Assembly: GCA_003248805.1 (NCBI GenBank)
Contig: QFQY01000012.1
Location: 1 to 64,000, forward strand
Source: Chelatococcus sp.
GTDB taxonomy: Bacteria > Pseudomonadota > Alphaproteobacteria > Rhizobiales > Beijerinckiaceae
Length of the DNA stretch: 64,000 nucleotides
Reading direction: 5' to 3'
The notes beneath the pieces were generated by a model. It searched no databases. It was not told the DNA's origin and was given only the letters and a program-made list of their open reading frames with translations. Each line of letters opens with the position of its first letter. Within the stretch, counting starts at the first letter, position 1. Position numbers and translations under genes: made by a program. Positions 16,501-26,250 of the stretch are shown here, one piece after another.

Positions 16501-18089
16501 TGCTCAGACGTCTGGCCGTTTCCGCGGCAATCGCCCTTTCGCTCATCAGCACGGCGCGCGCCGAGTCCGTGGTGCGCTACGGCATCTCGCTCGCCGACAT
16601 TCCGCTGACGTCGGGCCAGCCGGATCGCGGCGCCGGCGCGTACAAATTCACCGGCTACACCCTCTACGACCCGCTGGTCGCCTGGGAGATGGATGTCGCC
16701 GACCGGCCGGGCAAGCTCGTGCCCGGCCTCGCGACCGAGTGGAAGGTCGATCCCGCCGACCAGAAGAAGTGGCTCTTCACCCTGCGCGACGGGGTGAAGT
16801 TCCATGACGGCTCGACGCTCGACGCGGCGGCCGTGGTCTGGAACCTCGACAAGGTGCTGGACGAGAAGGCGCCGCATTACGACCGCCGCCAGGCCGCGCA
16901 GGTGAAGCCGCGCCTGCCCTCCGTCGCCAGCTACCGCGTCGTCGATCCGAAGACGGTCGAGATCACCACCAAGGCGGTCGATTCCTTCTTCCCCTACCAG
17001 ATGCTCTGGTTCCTGGTGTCCTCGCCCGCGCAGTACGAGAAGGTCGGCAAGGACTGGGACAAGTTCGCGATGACCCCGTCGGGCACCGGGCCGTTCAAGC
17101 TCGACAAGCTGGTGCCGCGCGAGCGCGCCGAACTGGTGAAGAACGCCGAGTACTGGGACAAGAAGCGCCTCGCCAAGGTCGACCGGCTGATCCTGCTGCC
17201 TATGCCGGAGGTTCTGGCGCGCACCAACGCGCTGATCACCGGGCAGGTCGACCTGATCGAGACTCCCGCCCCCGACACCGTGCCGCAGCTCAAGGCGGCG
17301 AAGATGCGGATCGTCGAGAACGTCACGCCGCATGTCTGGAACTATCATCTCTCGGTCGCGCCGGGCTCGCCCTGGCAGGATGTGCGGCTGCGCAAGGCGC
17401 TCAACCTCGCCATCGACCGCGAGGGAATCGTCGCGCTGCTGAACGGGCTCGCGCGCCCCGCCATCGGCCAGGTCGACCCGACCAGCCCCTGGTTCGGCAA
17501 GCCGGGCTTCCAGATCAAATACGATCCCGAGGCCGCGAAGAAGCTGCTGGCCGAGGCCGGCTACTCCAAGGCGAAGCCGCTCAAGACCACTTTCGTCATC
17601 GCCCAGGGCGGCACCGGCCAGATGCAGTCGCTGCCGATGAACGAGTTCATCCAGCAGAACCTCAAGGATGTCGGCATCGAGATCGAGTTCAAGGTCGTCG
17701 AGCTCGAGGTGCTCTACACGCGCTGGCGCAAGGGCGCGAAGGACGAGATGAACGCCGACGTGACCTCGAACAACATCGCCTATGTCACCTCCGATCCGCT
17801 CTACGCGATCATCCGCTTCTTCCACTCCAGCCAGGTCGCGCCGGTCGGCGTGAACTGGGGCACCTGGTCGAGCCCGGCGGTCGACGGGCTGCTGGACGAA
17901 GCGATGAAGACCTTCGACGTCGCCAAGCAGGACGAGCTCCTGGCCAGGGCGCATGAGAAGATCGTGGACGAGGCCGTGCTCGGCTGGGTCGTGCACGACA
18001 CCAACCCCCATGCCCTCTCGCCGAAGGTCACGAAATTCGTGCTCGCCCAGCACTGGTTTCAGGATCTGACGACGATCGGCGTCGACTGA
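16500..18089 (+). CDS. ABC transporter substrate-binding protein (SBP_bac_5, peptide/opine type)
   Basis: This is a 529-aa periplasmic solute-binding protein with a signal peptide (MLRRLAVSAAIALSLISTARA). The family 5 pattern is clear: LVPGLATEWKVDPADQKKWLFTLRDGVKFHDGSTLDA and later WQDVRLRKALNLAIDREGIVALLNG. It would deliver peptides, opines or similar ligands to a Dpp/Opp-type importer. No permease or ATPase gene lies beside it, so it is an orphan binding protein here. The ATG is preceded by paired TGCATGCA octamers. Confidence 0.9.
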   Translation: MLRRLAVSAAIALSLISTARAESVVRYGISLADIPLTSGQPDRGAGAYKFTGYTLYDPLVAWEMDVADRPGKLVPGLATEWKVDPADQKKWLFTLRDGVKFHDGSTLDAAAVVWNLDKVLDEKAPHYDRRQAAQVKPRLPSVASYRVVDPKTVEITTKAVDSFFPYQMLWFLVSSPAQYEKVGKDWDKFAMTPSGTGPFKLDKLVPRERAELVKNAEYWDKKRLAKVDRLILLPMPEVLARTNALITGQVDLIETPAPDTVPQLKAAKMRIVENVTPHVWNYHLSVAPGSPWQDVRLRKALNLAIDREGIVALLNGLARPAIGQVDPTSPWFGKPGFQIKYDPEAAKKLLAEAGYSKAKPLKTTFVIAQGGTGQMQSLPMNEFIQQNLKDVGIEIEFKVVELEVLYTRWRKGAKDEMNADVTSNNIAYVTSDPLYAIIRFFHSSQVAPVGVNWGTWSSPAVDGLLDEAMKTFDVAKQDELLARAHEKIVDEAVLGWVVHDTNPHALSPKVTKFVLAQHWFQDLTTIGVD

Positions 18090-18108
18090 CCCGGGGGCCG
18101 CCGGAGGC

Positions 18109-19176
18109 TTACGACTCCTTCGGCGGCTCGCCCTTCAGGCGCGCGACGACGATCGGCATGACGACGCCGATCACCAGGAAGCGCAGGAGGTGGTGGGAGC
18201 CGACATAGAGGGTGTCGAGCCCCATCGCGAAGGCCAGCATCGCCATGGCCTCCAGCCCGCCCGGCGCGAAGGCCGTCATGGCGCTGGCATAGGACACGCC
18301 AGCCAGGCGCGCCGCCGGCCAGGCGAAGAGGAAGGCCACGGCGATCGAGACGAAGAAGCCGCCGATCGCGATCGGGAAGAGCCCCAGGAATTCCTTGCGG
18401 GGGATATAGGCGATGCGGCCGCCCATGGTCGACCCGAGCAGGATCAGCACCGCGATCTGGATCTCGGCCGGCAGCGTGCCCTCGACGAGGCCGGTGGCGT
18501 GCAGCACGGCGCTGGCGAAGGTGGCGCCGAACATCATCGGGGCGGCCATGCCGAGGCGTTCCAGGACCAGCCCGGCGGCAAAGCCGCAGGAGAGCACCAG
18601 CAGCATCGTGCCGGCACCGACGGCCAGCGAGGCAGGAAGCGCGGGCGACGGGCTGAGGCCGGTCATCCGCATGGCGCTCGGCAGCAGGGCGACGAGAACG
18701 AGCAGGCGAAAGATCTGCACGACCGAGATGCGGCCGATATTGGCCCCCTTGGCCTGCGCCACGGCGAGCACGGTCGACAAGGCGCCCGGCGCCGAGGCCA
18801 GCAGCGCGTCGATCCAGGACCAGCGCGCGACATAGCGCAGATAGGCGCCCGACATCACCATGATCGCCGCCACCCCGACCAGGAGAATGGCGATCGAGGC
18901 CGGGTAGCGCGCCGCCGCCGACAGGGCCTCGGGCGTCGCGGCAGAGCCGATGACCGTTCCGGAGAACAGCACGGTAGCGTCGAACCAGGGTTTGCGCAGC
19001 AGCGGCAGAGGGCGAACCAGAGCGACCGTGGCGCTGAGCAGCATCGACCCGCAAAGCCACGCCGCCGGCGCGCCCAGCAGCGCGAAGGCGGCCCCGCCGG
19101 TGGCGGCGATGGCGATGACCACCGCCTCGCGCCAGAGCACGGCGAGGCGCGACGAAGGATAGCCGAAGAGAGCCAT
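18109..19176 (-). CDS. AbrB-family integral membrane protein
   Basis: This 355-aa polytopic membrane protein has about ten hydrophobic segments arranged as two similar halves, as in the AbrB/'putative ammonia monooxygenase' membrane family (PF05145). The paired GxxxAWLxGSMLLSA-like and APGGLEAMAMLAFAMGLD segments support this. The function is unknown; family members are sometimes linked to regulation or transport. It is convergent with the peptide-binding gene, and the aminotransferase gene lies upstream on the same strand. Confidence 0.78.
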   Translation of the reverse strand: MALFGYPSSRLAVLWREAVVIAIAATGGAAFALLGAPAAWLCGSMLLSATVALVRPLPLLRKPWFDATVLFSGTVIGSAATPEALSAAARYPASIAILLVGVAAIMVMSGAYLRYVARWSWIDALLASAPGALSTVLAVAQAKGANIGRISVVQIFRLLVLVALLPSAMRMTGLSPSPALPASLAVGAGTMLLVLSCGFAAGLVLERLGMAAPMMFGATFASAVLHATGLVEGTLPAEIQIAVLILLGSTMGGRIAYIPRKEFLGLFPIAIGGFFVSIAVAFLFAWPAARLAGVSYASAMTAFAPGGLEAMAMLAFAMGLDTLYVGSHHLLRFLVIGVVMPIVVARLKGEPPKES

Positions 19177-19325
19177 CTGGTTCCGGAGAGGCCGACATGA
19201 GCGGCGACGCGCGCCATCTCATGGCCGGACCGGCAGCCGTCGTCAAACGCCGACGCGGCACATCGGCGCAGAGCGGCCCTGCGCCAGGTGGCGGGCGTCG
19301 CCAGCCTGCCGACGCCGCACGCCCG

Positions 19326-20519
19326 TCAGAGGCTCGCGATCGCCTTCTGCAAGCGCGCGACCGCCTCGACGAGATCGGAGGAGCGCCGCGCGAAGCACAG
19401 GCGCATGCCGGCCTCGCCGCCCGGCCCGAAGGCGGTACCGGGCGCCAGCCCGACATTGGCGCTGTCGACGAGTTCGACGGAGAGCGCCCGCGAGTCGCTG
19501 CGACCGTCGACCGAGAAGAATTGATAGAAGGCGCCGTCCGGCGCGCTCAGAGAGACGCGGTTCGTCGCCTTCAGGCCCTCGTAGACGATCTTCCTGCCCT
19601 CGGCGGCACGCGCGATCTGCTCGGCGACGAAGGGCTCGCCCTCGTCGAGGGCTGCGATCGCGGCGCGCTGGATGAAGACGGGCGAGCCCGAGGTGGAATA
19701 CTGGACCAGGTTCTCGATGACCTGTCCCAGGACGGGCGGCGCCTCGATCCAGCCGATGCGCCATCCGGTCATCGCCCAGTTCTTCGAGAAGGTCTGGACG
19801 AAGATGACGCGATCATCCGCGTCCATCACGTCGTGGAAGGAGGCGGCGCGCGACGAACCGTCATAGACGAAGCGGGCATAGATCTCGTCGGCGATGATCC
19901 AGAGGCCGTGCTTGCGGGCCAGCGCCAGGATCGCGGCCAACTCGTCCTTCGTGGCGGTCCAGCCGGTCGGATTGGCGGGCGAATTGATCGCGATCGCGCG
20001 GGTCTTCGGCGTGATCGCGGCGGCGAGCCGGTCGAGATCGAGCCAGAACCGGCCCTGGACATAGTCCATCGGCACATTGACCGGGACGGCGCCGCCGACG
20101 CCGATGGCGGCGGGCACGTTCGGCCAGGCCGGCGACGGAATCACGACCTCGTCGCCGGGACCGGCGATCATCCGCACGACGATCTGGACGGACTGCATCC
20201 CCGAGCCGGTGACGAAGAAGCGCTCGGCCGGAAGATGCTGTCCGTAGAGCCGGCTATTGTAGCGCGACAGCGCCTCGCGCAGCTCGGGAATGCCGCGCTG
20301 CCAGGTGTAGAAGGTCTCGCCGGCGGCCAGCGAGGCGCGGGCTGCGCGCGCGATGAAATCGGGCGTGGGGAGATCGCCCTCGCCGACCCAGAGCGGGATC
20401 AACCCCTCCTTCAACCGGCCGTGATTCATGACCTCGACGATGCCGCTCTCGGGCGCGTTGCGGGCCTCGGGCCTGAGAGAATCGATCAGGCTGGCGCCCG
20501 GAAGCGTCTGAGTGGTCAT
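19326..20519 (-). CDS. Class I/II PLP-dependent aminotransferase
   Basis: This is a 397-aa cytoplasmic aminotransferase of the aspartate aminotransferase fold. It shows NSPANPTGWTATKDEL, the DEIYARFVYDG strand, the PLP lysine in TFSKNWAMTGWRIGW (Lys about 246) and the phosphate-contact Arg region LCFARRSSDL near the C-terminus. Substrate specificity cannot be read from the sequence. There is about 150 bp to the AbrB-like gene, so co-transcription is possible. Confidence 0.88.
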   Translation of the reverse strand: MTTQTLPGASLIDSLRPEARNAPESGIVEVMNHGRLKEGLIPLWVGEGDLPTPDFIARAARASLAAGETFYTWQRGIPELREALSRYNSRLYGQHLPAERFFVTGSGMQSVQIVVRMIAGPGDEVVIPSPAWPNVPAAIGVGGAVPVNVPMDYVQGRFWLDLDRLAAAITPKTRAIAINSPANPTGWTATKDELAAILALARKHGLWIIADEIYARFVYDGSSRAASFHDVMDADDRVIFVQTFSKNWAMTGWRIGWIEAPPVLGQVIENLVQYSTSGSPVFIQRAAIAALDEGEPFVAEQIARAAEGRKIVYEGLKATNRVSLSAPDGAFYQFFSVDGRSDSRALSVELVDSANVGLAPGTAFGPGGEAGMRLCFARRSSDLVEAVARLQKAIASL

Positions 20520-20635
20520 CGGCGATACCTCGAGAAGGGATGTCCTTCTTTAGCCGATGGCGGCGTCGGCGGGCATGAAATCGCGAGATCGGGTCGATCG
20601 GTCGCGGTGATGAATCAGCGCGACCGATCGGACCG

Positions 20636-21058
20636 TCAGACGGTCTTCTGCTTGAGCAGGTCGCGGATCTCGCCGAGCAGGACGACGTCCTCCGCCGGCG
20701 GGGCCGGGGCCTTGGGTTCTTCCTTCTGCGTCTTCTGAAGCTTGTTGATCGCCTTGACGACGAGGAAGAGCACGAAGGCGATGATCAGGAAATTGACCGC
20801 CACGGTCATGAAGGAGCCATAGGCCAGGACCGCGCCCTGCTTGCGCGCCTCGCTCAGCACCGGGGAATTGACCGCGCTGTTCAGGCCGAAGAAGTAGTTC
20901 GAGAAGTCGAGGCCGCCCAGAATCGCGCCGATGATCGGCATGATGATGTCGTTGACGAGCGAATCGACGATCCGCCCGAAGGACGCTCCGATGATCACGC
21001 CGATGGCGAGGTCGATGACGTTGCCCCTGAGGGCGAACTTCTTGAATTCCTCGAGCAT
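20636..21058 (-). CDS. mscL: Large-conductance mechanosensitive channel MscL
   Basis: This is a 140-aa inner-membrane osmotic safety valve. The MscL signature is complete: FKKFALRGNVIDLAIGVIIGASFGRIVDSLV (N-terminal helix and TM1), a periplasmic loop, TM2 (GSFMTVAVNFLIIAFVLFLVVKAIN) and a charged C-terminal helix ending LLGEIRDLLKQ. Length is typical. Confidence 0.95.
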   Translation of the reverse strand: MLEEFKKFALRGNVIDLAIGVIIGASFGRIVDSLVNDIIMPIIGAILGGLDFSNYFFGLNSAVNSPVLSEARKQGAVLAYGSFMTVAVNFLIIAFVLFLVVKAINKLQKTQKEEPKAPAPPAEDVVLLGEIRDLLKQKTV

Positions 21059-21351
21059 GCTGCTCCCCTGGATTCCGCGGCTCGTAGGCCGTCCGCACCG
21101 CGCCCGCGGCCGCGCTGGACATCCCTCCTACGCCGCGGAGCGCGAGGTTAGACCAGCCGCCAGGCGGATTGAAGCCGCCGCCCCGTTGTAACCGACGCGA
21201 CTCACAAGAGAATCGTCGACGCCGCTGCGCGTGAAGGAGCGGTGGCGGGGGCGCAAGCCCGGCGGTACAATGTCTGGTCTCGATAACGCGGGCGCCACAT
21301 GCCGACAGACGACCGGCCTTCCCTTCCCTGCCCGTATCCGGCGGTCGCATC

Positions 21352-24300
21352 ATGATGCCCGCCTGGTCCGTCGTGCTCGTCGCGCTGGTCTATCTGTGCG
21401 CGCTCTTCACGGTCGCCCATGTCGCCGACACCTCCGGGCGCAAGCTGATGACCGGGCGGGCACGCGCGACGATCTACGCGCTCGCGCTGGGGGTCTACTG
21501 CACCTCCTGGACCTTCTACGGCTCCGTCGGCTTCGCGAGCCACGCCGGCCTCGACTTCCTGGGGATCTATCTCGGGCCGATCCTGGTGATCGGCCTCGGC
21601 CATCGCTTCGTGGCGCGCGTCGTCGGCATCGCGCGCTCGCAGAACATCACCTCGGTGGCGGACTTCGTCGGGGCCCGCTACGGCAAGAGCGAGCGCGTCG
21701 CGGCGCTGGTCTGCATCGTCGCGGTCATCGGGGCCCTGCCCTATATCGCGCTTCAGCTCAAGGCCGTGGCCAGCTCGCTCTCGGTCTTCCTGGCCGCCGC
21801 CGGTGGACACGAGATGCCGCTGTTCGGAGACCTCGCCCTGCTGGTGGCGCTGGTGCTGGCCGGCTTCGCCTGCGCCTTCGGCACCCGGCATATCGACGCC
21901 ACCGAGCACCAGGACGGGCTGGTGCTGGCGATCGCCGTGGAATCGCTGGTCAAGCTCGTCGCCTTCCTCGGGCTCGGCATCTTCATCGTCTACGGCCTGT
22001 TCGACGGGGCCGGGGATTTCCTCGCCAAGGTCGGCCAGCCCCCGGCCGGCCTGCCGCCCATCGTCGATCGGACGTCGAGCTGGACGACCTTCCTGACGCT
22101 GACGCTGCTCTCGGCCTGCGCGGCGCTGCTGCTCGCCCGCCAGTTCCACATGACGATCGTCGAGAATCGCGACCCGGCGGATGTGCGGCGCGCGGCTTGG
22201 ATGTTCCCGCTCTATCTCATCCTGATCAACCTGTTCGTGCTGCCGCTCGCCATGGCGGGCGAGGCGCTGCTGCCGGGACCCGGCGTCGATCGCGACATGA
22301 CCGTGCTGCTGCTGCCGCTCCAGCGCGAGGCGGGGCTGATCGCGCTCCTCGTCTTCGTCGGAGGCCTCTCGGCCGCGACCGCGATGGTGATCGTTGCATC
22401 GGTCGCGCTCGCCATCATGATCTCGAACCACCTCGCCATGCCGCTGATGCTGCGCGCCCGCGGTTTCGGCGGCGATTCCAGCCGCGCGAGCACGGCGGCG
22501 AGCGCCAGCGGCCCGACCGGCGGCGACCTCGGATCGCGGCTCGTCATCATCCGGCGACTGGCGATCCTGGCCGTGATCCTGCTGGGCTATGCCTATTACC
22601 GTGCGGCGGGAGAGGCCGCTCTGGTCTCAATCGGGCTGCTCTCCTTCGCCGCCACGGCGCAGATCGCACCCGCCTTCGTCGGCGGCCTGTTCTGGCGGCG
22701 CGGAACGGCGCTCGGCGCGGCCGCCGGGCTCGGTATCGGCATCGCGACATGGACCTATACGCTGCTGATCCCGAGCCTCGTCCATGCCGACAGCTCCTGG
22801 ACCACCCTCATCTCGCAGGGGCCGTTCGGCATCGCCGCCCTGCGGCCGGAGGCGCTGTTCGGCGTCTCGCTGCCCTCCCTGCCGCATGGCGTGTTCTGGA
22901 GCCTGGGGCTCAACATCATCGCCTATATCGGCTTCTCGCTGCTGCGCCCCGCCTCCGCCATGGAGCGCCTGCAGGCCAACGCCTTCGTCGAGGCCGACCG
23001 GGCCACCATGGCGCAATCCTTCTCGCTGTGGCGCTCCAGCGTGACGGAGGGGGAGCTGCAATCGACCATCGGCCGCTATCTCGGACAGGAGCGGACGCAA
23101 CAGGCCTTCGAGGGCTTTGCGCTGAGCCGGGGCGAGAAGCCCAACGCGCATCGCGACGCTGACATCCGGCTGCTGCGCTTCGGCGAGCACCTGCTCTCCT
23201 CCGCCATCGGCGCGGCCTCGTCGCGGCTGGTGCTCTCACTGCTGCTGCGCCGACGCGCGCTGTCGACGGAAGCCGCCTTCAAGCTGCTCGACGACGCCTC
23301 CGCGGCGCTCCAGTACAACCGCGACATCCTGCAGAACGGCCTCGACCACGCCGAGCAGGGCATCACGGTGCTCGACGCCGACCTGCGCCTGCTCGCCTGG
23401 AACCAGGCCTTCATCGAACTCTACGATCTGCCTCCCTCGCTCGTGCGCTTCGGCACCGGCCTCGACGAGATCGTGCGCTTCAATGCCGCCCGCGGCGCCT
23501 ATGGCGACGGCGAGCAGGACGAGCTCCTCACCGCGCGGCTCGAAAGCTTCATGCACGACCGCGAGCCGGTCCGCCTCAAGCTCTACCCGTCGCAGCGGGT
23601 CATCGAGATCCGCACGAACCCCCTGCCAGACGGCGGCTTCGTGACCACCTACAGCGACATCACCGAGACGGTCCGGGCCCAGGAAGAGCTCGAACGGACC
23701 AATGAGAGCCTGGAGCGCCGCGTCGCCGAGCGCACCGAGGAACTGCTGCACGTCAATGCCGAGCTCCAACGCGCCAAGGCCGAGGCCGAGGCGGCGAATG
23801 CCTCCAAGACCCGCTTCCTCGCCGCGGCGAGCCACGACATCCTGCAGCCCCTCAACGCCGCACGCCTCTACGCGACCTCGCTGGTCGAGCGCGACCGCGC
23901 GGCGGGAAATCCGGAGCTCGCGGAGAATGTCGACGCCTCCCTCGACGCGGTCGAGGAAATCCTGACCGCCCTGCTCGAAATCTCGCGCCTCGACGGCGGC
24001 GCGCTGAAGCCCGAGATCTCGGCGTTCCGGCTCGACGAGCTGATGCGCCAGCTGCAGCGCGAATTCGAGCCGATCGCCCATGAACGCGGCCTCAAGCTCG
24101 TCTTCGTGCCGACGGTGCTGGCGATCCGCTCGGATCGGCGGCTGATCCGGCGGCTGCTCCAGAACCTGATCTCGAACGCGATCAAGTACACCCCCAACGG
24201 CAAGGTGCTGATCGGCTGCCGGCGGAGCGGCAGCCAGGTCGCGCTCGAGGTGCTCGATACCGGGCTCGGCATCCCCCAGAGCAAGCAGAAGACGGTGTTC

Positions 24301-24900
24301 CGCGAATTCCAGCGGCTCGACCAGGGCGCCAAGGTCGCGCGCGGGCTCGGCCTCGGGCTGTCGATCGTCCAGCGCATCGCGCGCGCGCTCGACCACGAGC
24401 TGACGCTCGACTCGACGCCGGGCCGGGGCACGCGTTTCCGCGTTCTCGTGCCCCGCGCCGCACCGCTGCCGGCGATGACGACCGGGGCGACGCCGCGCCA
24501 GGCTCCGGCCGGACAGCTCGCCGGGCTGAAGCTGCTCGTGATCGACAACGAGCCGGCGATCCTGGACGGCATGAAGCGCCTGCTTGAAGGCTGGGGCTGC
24601 GTCGTCGCGACCGCCGCCGGCCTCGACGAGGCGATGCCTCATGTCGGCGGCCGCGACGAGCCGGACGGCGTGATCGCGGACTACCATCTCGACCATGGCA
24701 ACGGGCTCACCGCCATCGGCTCGCTGCGCGCGGCCGCGCGGAGCGCTCTGCCGGCCATCCTGCTCACGGCCGACCGGACCCCGCATGTGCGCGAGGCCGC
24801 GACGGCGCTCGAAGTCCACCTTCTCAACAAGCCGCTCAAGCCCGGCGCCCTTCGCGCGCTGCTGGCGCAATGGCGCGCCACGAGGCTGGCGGCGGAGTAG
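21352..24900 (+). CDS. Hybrid sensor histidine kinase with N-terminal sodium:solute symporter domain (NahK/ErcS'/CbrA type)
   Basis: This 1182-aa membrane protein starts with about 13 membrane helices of a sodium:solute symporter-like domain (residues about 1-570), then a PAS_7-type sensor domain (about 650-780), a coiled coil (ERRVAERTEELLHVNAELQRAKAEAEAAN), a HisKA domain with the phospho-acceptor in AASHDILQP (His 828), an HATPase (LISNAIKYTPNG, DTGLGIP, GLGLGLSIV) and a receiver domain (acceptor Asp 1110 in IADYHLD, Lys 1160). The built-in symporter suggests that it senses or imports a small nutrient and controls metabolism. The HPP gene follows after 12 bases. No separate response regulator is adjacent. 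Confidence 0.9.
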   Translation: MMPAWSVVLVALVYLCALFTVAHVADTSGRKLMTGRARATIYALALGVYCTSWTFYGSVGFASHAGLDFLGIYLGPILVIGLGHRFVARVVGIARSQNITSVADFVGARYGKSERVAALVCIVAVIGALPYIALQLKAVASSLSVFLAAAGGHEMPLFGDLALLVALVLAGFACAFGTRHIDATEHQDGLVLAIAVESLVKLVAFLGLGIFIVYGLFDGAGDFLAKVGQPPAGLPPIVDRTSSWTTFLTLTLLSACAALLLARQFHMTIVENRDPADVRRAAWMFPLYLILINLFVLPLAMAGEALLPGPGVDRDMTVLLLPLQREAGLIALLVFVGGLSAATAMVIVASVALAIMISNHLAMPLMLRARGFGGDSSRASTAASASGPTGGDLGSRLVIIRRLAILAVILLGYAYYRAAGEAALVSIGLLSFAATAQIAPAFVGGLFWRRGTALGAAAGLGIGIATWTYTLLIPSLVHADSSWTTLISQGPFGIAALRPEALFGVSLPSLPHGVFWSLGLNIIAYIGFSLLRPASAMERLQANAFVEADRATMAQSFSLWRSSVTEGELQSTIGRYLGQERTQQAFEGFALSRGEKPNAHRDADIRLLRFGEHLLSSAIGAASSRLVLSLLLRRRALSTEAAFKLLDDASAALQYNRDILQNGLDHAEQGITVLDADLRLLAWNQAFIELYDLPPSLVRFGTGLDEIVRFNAARGAYGDGEQDELLTARLESFMHDREPVRLKLYPSQRVIEIRTNPLPDGGFVTTYSDITETVRAQEELERTNESLERRVAERTEELLHVNAELQRAKAEAEAANASKTRFLAAASHDILQPLNAARLYATSLVERDRAAGNPELAENVDASLDAVEEILTALLEISRLDGGALKPEISAFRLDELMRQLQREFEPIAHERGLKLVFVPTVLAIRSDRRLIRRLLQNLISNAIKYTPNGKVLIGCRRSGSQVALEVLDTGLGIPQSKQKTVFREFQRLDQGAKVARGLGLGLSIVQRIARALDHELTLDSTPGRGTRFRVLVPRAAPLPAMTTGATPRQAPAGQLAGLKLLVIDNEPAILDGMKRLLEGWGCVVATAAGLDEAMPHVGGRDEPDGVIADYHLDHGNGLTAIGSLRAAARSALPAILLTADRTPHVREAATALEVHLLNKPLKPGALRALLAQWRATRLAAE

Positions 24901-24912
24901 GCAAGAACGTCG

Positions 24913-25428
24913 ATGGGCGACGGAGCATTCTCCGGCTGGCGCGACGCCTTCCGCAACCGGCTGTCCTGGCGGCGCGCCGTGCCACGCCATCTGTTGGTCG
25001 CGCTGCTGGCCGGCATGGGCACGGCGATCGCCATCGGCGCGATGGAGATCGTGGCGGACCATTTCGGCAAGCCGCTCGCCCTCATTCCCTTCGTGACCTC
25101 GATCGTGCTGACGATCTGCCTGCCAGACGCCGCACCCGCTCGGCCACGCGCCCTGATCGGCGGCCATATCGTGTCGAGTCTGGCCGGCTATGCCGTGCTG
25201 GCAGCCCTTGGCTCGTCGCCCGCAACCCTCGCCTTCGCCGTCGGCCTCGCCGCCGCCGCCATGCATCTCACCCGGACGATGCATCCCCCGGCGGGCATCA
25301 ACCCGCTGCTCGTCGTCCACGAGCATCTCGGCGGCGAGTTCCTGCTGCTGATCGTCCTGCCGGGCGCGCTGGCGCTCGCCGCCTTCGCCATGCTCTGGCG
25401 CCGGCTGACCCGGAAGGCCGCAAGCTGA
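24913..25428 (+). CDS. HPP-family membrane protein
   Basis: This 171-aa integral membrane protein of the HPP family (PF04982) has about four hydrophobic segments and the name motif in LTRTMHPPAGINPLL, preceded by GGHIVSSLAGYAVL. Family members have been linked to nitrite transport in plants and cyanobacteria, but the role here is unknown. It starts 12 bases after the hybrid kinase, so it is probably co-transcribed and may be a partner or output. Confidence 0.82.
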   Translation: MGDGAFSGWRDAFRNRLSWRRAVPRHLLVALLAGMGTAIAIGAMEIVADHFGKPLALIPFVTSIVLTICLPDAAPARPRALIGGHIVSSLAGYAVLAALGSSPATLAFAVGLAAAAMHLTRTMHPPAGINPLLVVHEHLGGEFLLLIVLPGALALAAFAMLWRRLTRKAAS

Positions 25429-25495
25429 GCTGGAGCAGGCGTGCCAAAGCCGCCGGACGCATGCTATCGCTCCCGCCCGACCCAGGAGTTTCCCC

Positions 25496-26008
25496 GTGCC
25501 GACGCTGCATGTCTGCCCTCTCTCGAAGCTGAGCGAGACGGTCACCGGAGTCGGCGCAAGCCATGTCGTGACGCTGATCAACGTCGGCGCGGCCGTGGAG
25601 CGACCCGCCGGAATCGACGCCGACCGGCATCTCGTTCTCGGCATGTCGGACATCTCCGGCCCCATGGAGGGGCATGTGCTGCCCGGGGAGGAGCATATCG
25701 CACGCTTCCTCGCCTTCGCGCGCGGCTGGAACCGGGATGCGCCGCTGGTGATCCACTGCTGGGCGGGCATCAGCCGCTCCACGGCCGCCGCCTATATCGC
25801 GGCCTGCGCCTTCTCGCCGGAGGCGGACGAGGAGGAGATCGCGCTCCGCCTGCGCGCGGCCTCGCCATCCGCCACCCCCAACCCCCGGCTCGTCGCCGTC
25901 GCGGACGCGATGCTGGGCCGCGAGGGCCGCATGAGGGCCGCGATCGCGCGGATCGGGCGCGGAGCGGAGGCTTTCGAGGGCACACCCTTCATCATGCCGC
26001 TGGCCTGA
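25496..26008 (+). CDS. Dual-specificity/tyrosine phosphatase-like protein
   Basis: This 170-aa protein carries the cysteine phosphatase P-loop in VIHCWAGISRSTAAAY (Cys 88, Arg 94), typical of small tyrosine phosphatases found next to ABC and HPP genes in Rhizobiales. The start is a GTG with CAGGAG upstream. The substrate is unknown; the location is cytoplasmic. It lies 67 bases after the HPP gene on the same strand. Confidence 0.85.
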   Translation: MPTLHVCPLSKLSETVTGVGASHVVTLINVGAAVERPAGIDADRHLVLGMSDISGPMEGHVLPGEEHIARFLAFARGWNRDAPLVIHCWAGISRSTAAAYIAACAFSPEADEEEIALRLRAASPSATPNPRLVAVADAMLGREGRMRAAIARIGRGAEAFEGTPFIMPLA

Positions 26009-26250
26009 GAGACGGCGCGGAAACGCCCAGGCCCCTCATCCCGGGACCCCGCTCCGCCATGCGGCCCGGCGGACGCGATCGCGATAGTCGAACAGCTTCG
26101 GATCGCGCCGACCGGAGCGCACGCAGCTTCGTGCAAGCCTATGCACGGCTGACGCGGATATGAGCGCACCTGATCGAAATCACTGCAGAAAATTGCTTGC
26201 TTTCCCGGAATTTTGCGACGATTCATCCACGGGAAAGGGCCGACAGCACC

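Noticed and set aside
15444..18053. 869-codon open frame on the minus strand
   Set aside because: It lies antisense to the SMP-30 and peptide-binding genes, which have clear families; its sequence is low-complexity Arg/Asp/Gly/Ala typical of reverse frames in high-GC DNA.
23236..25782. 848-codon open frame on the minus strand
   Set aside because: Antisense to the hybrid kinase and HPP genes; no motif, biased composition.
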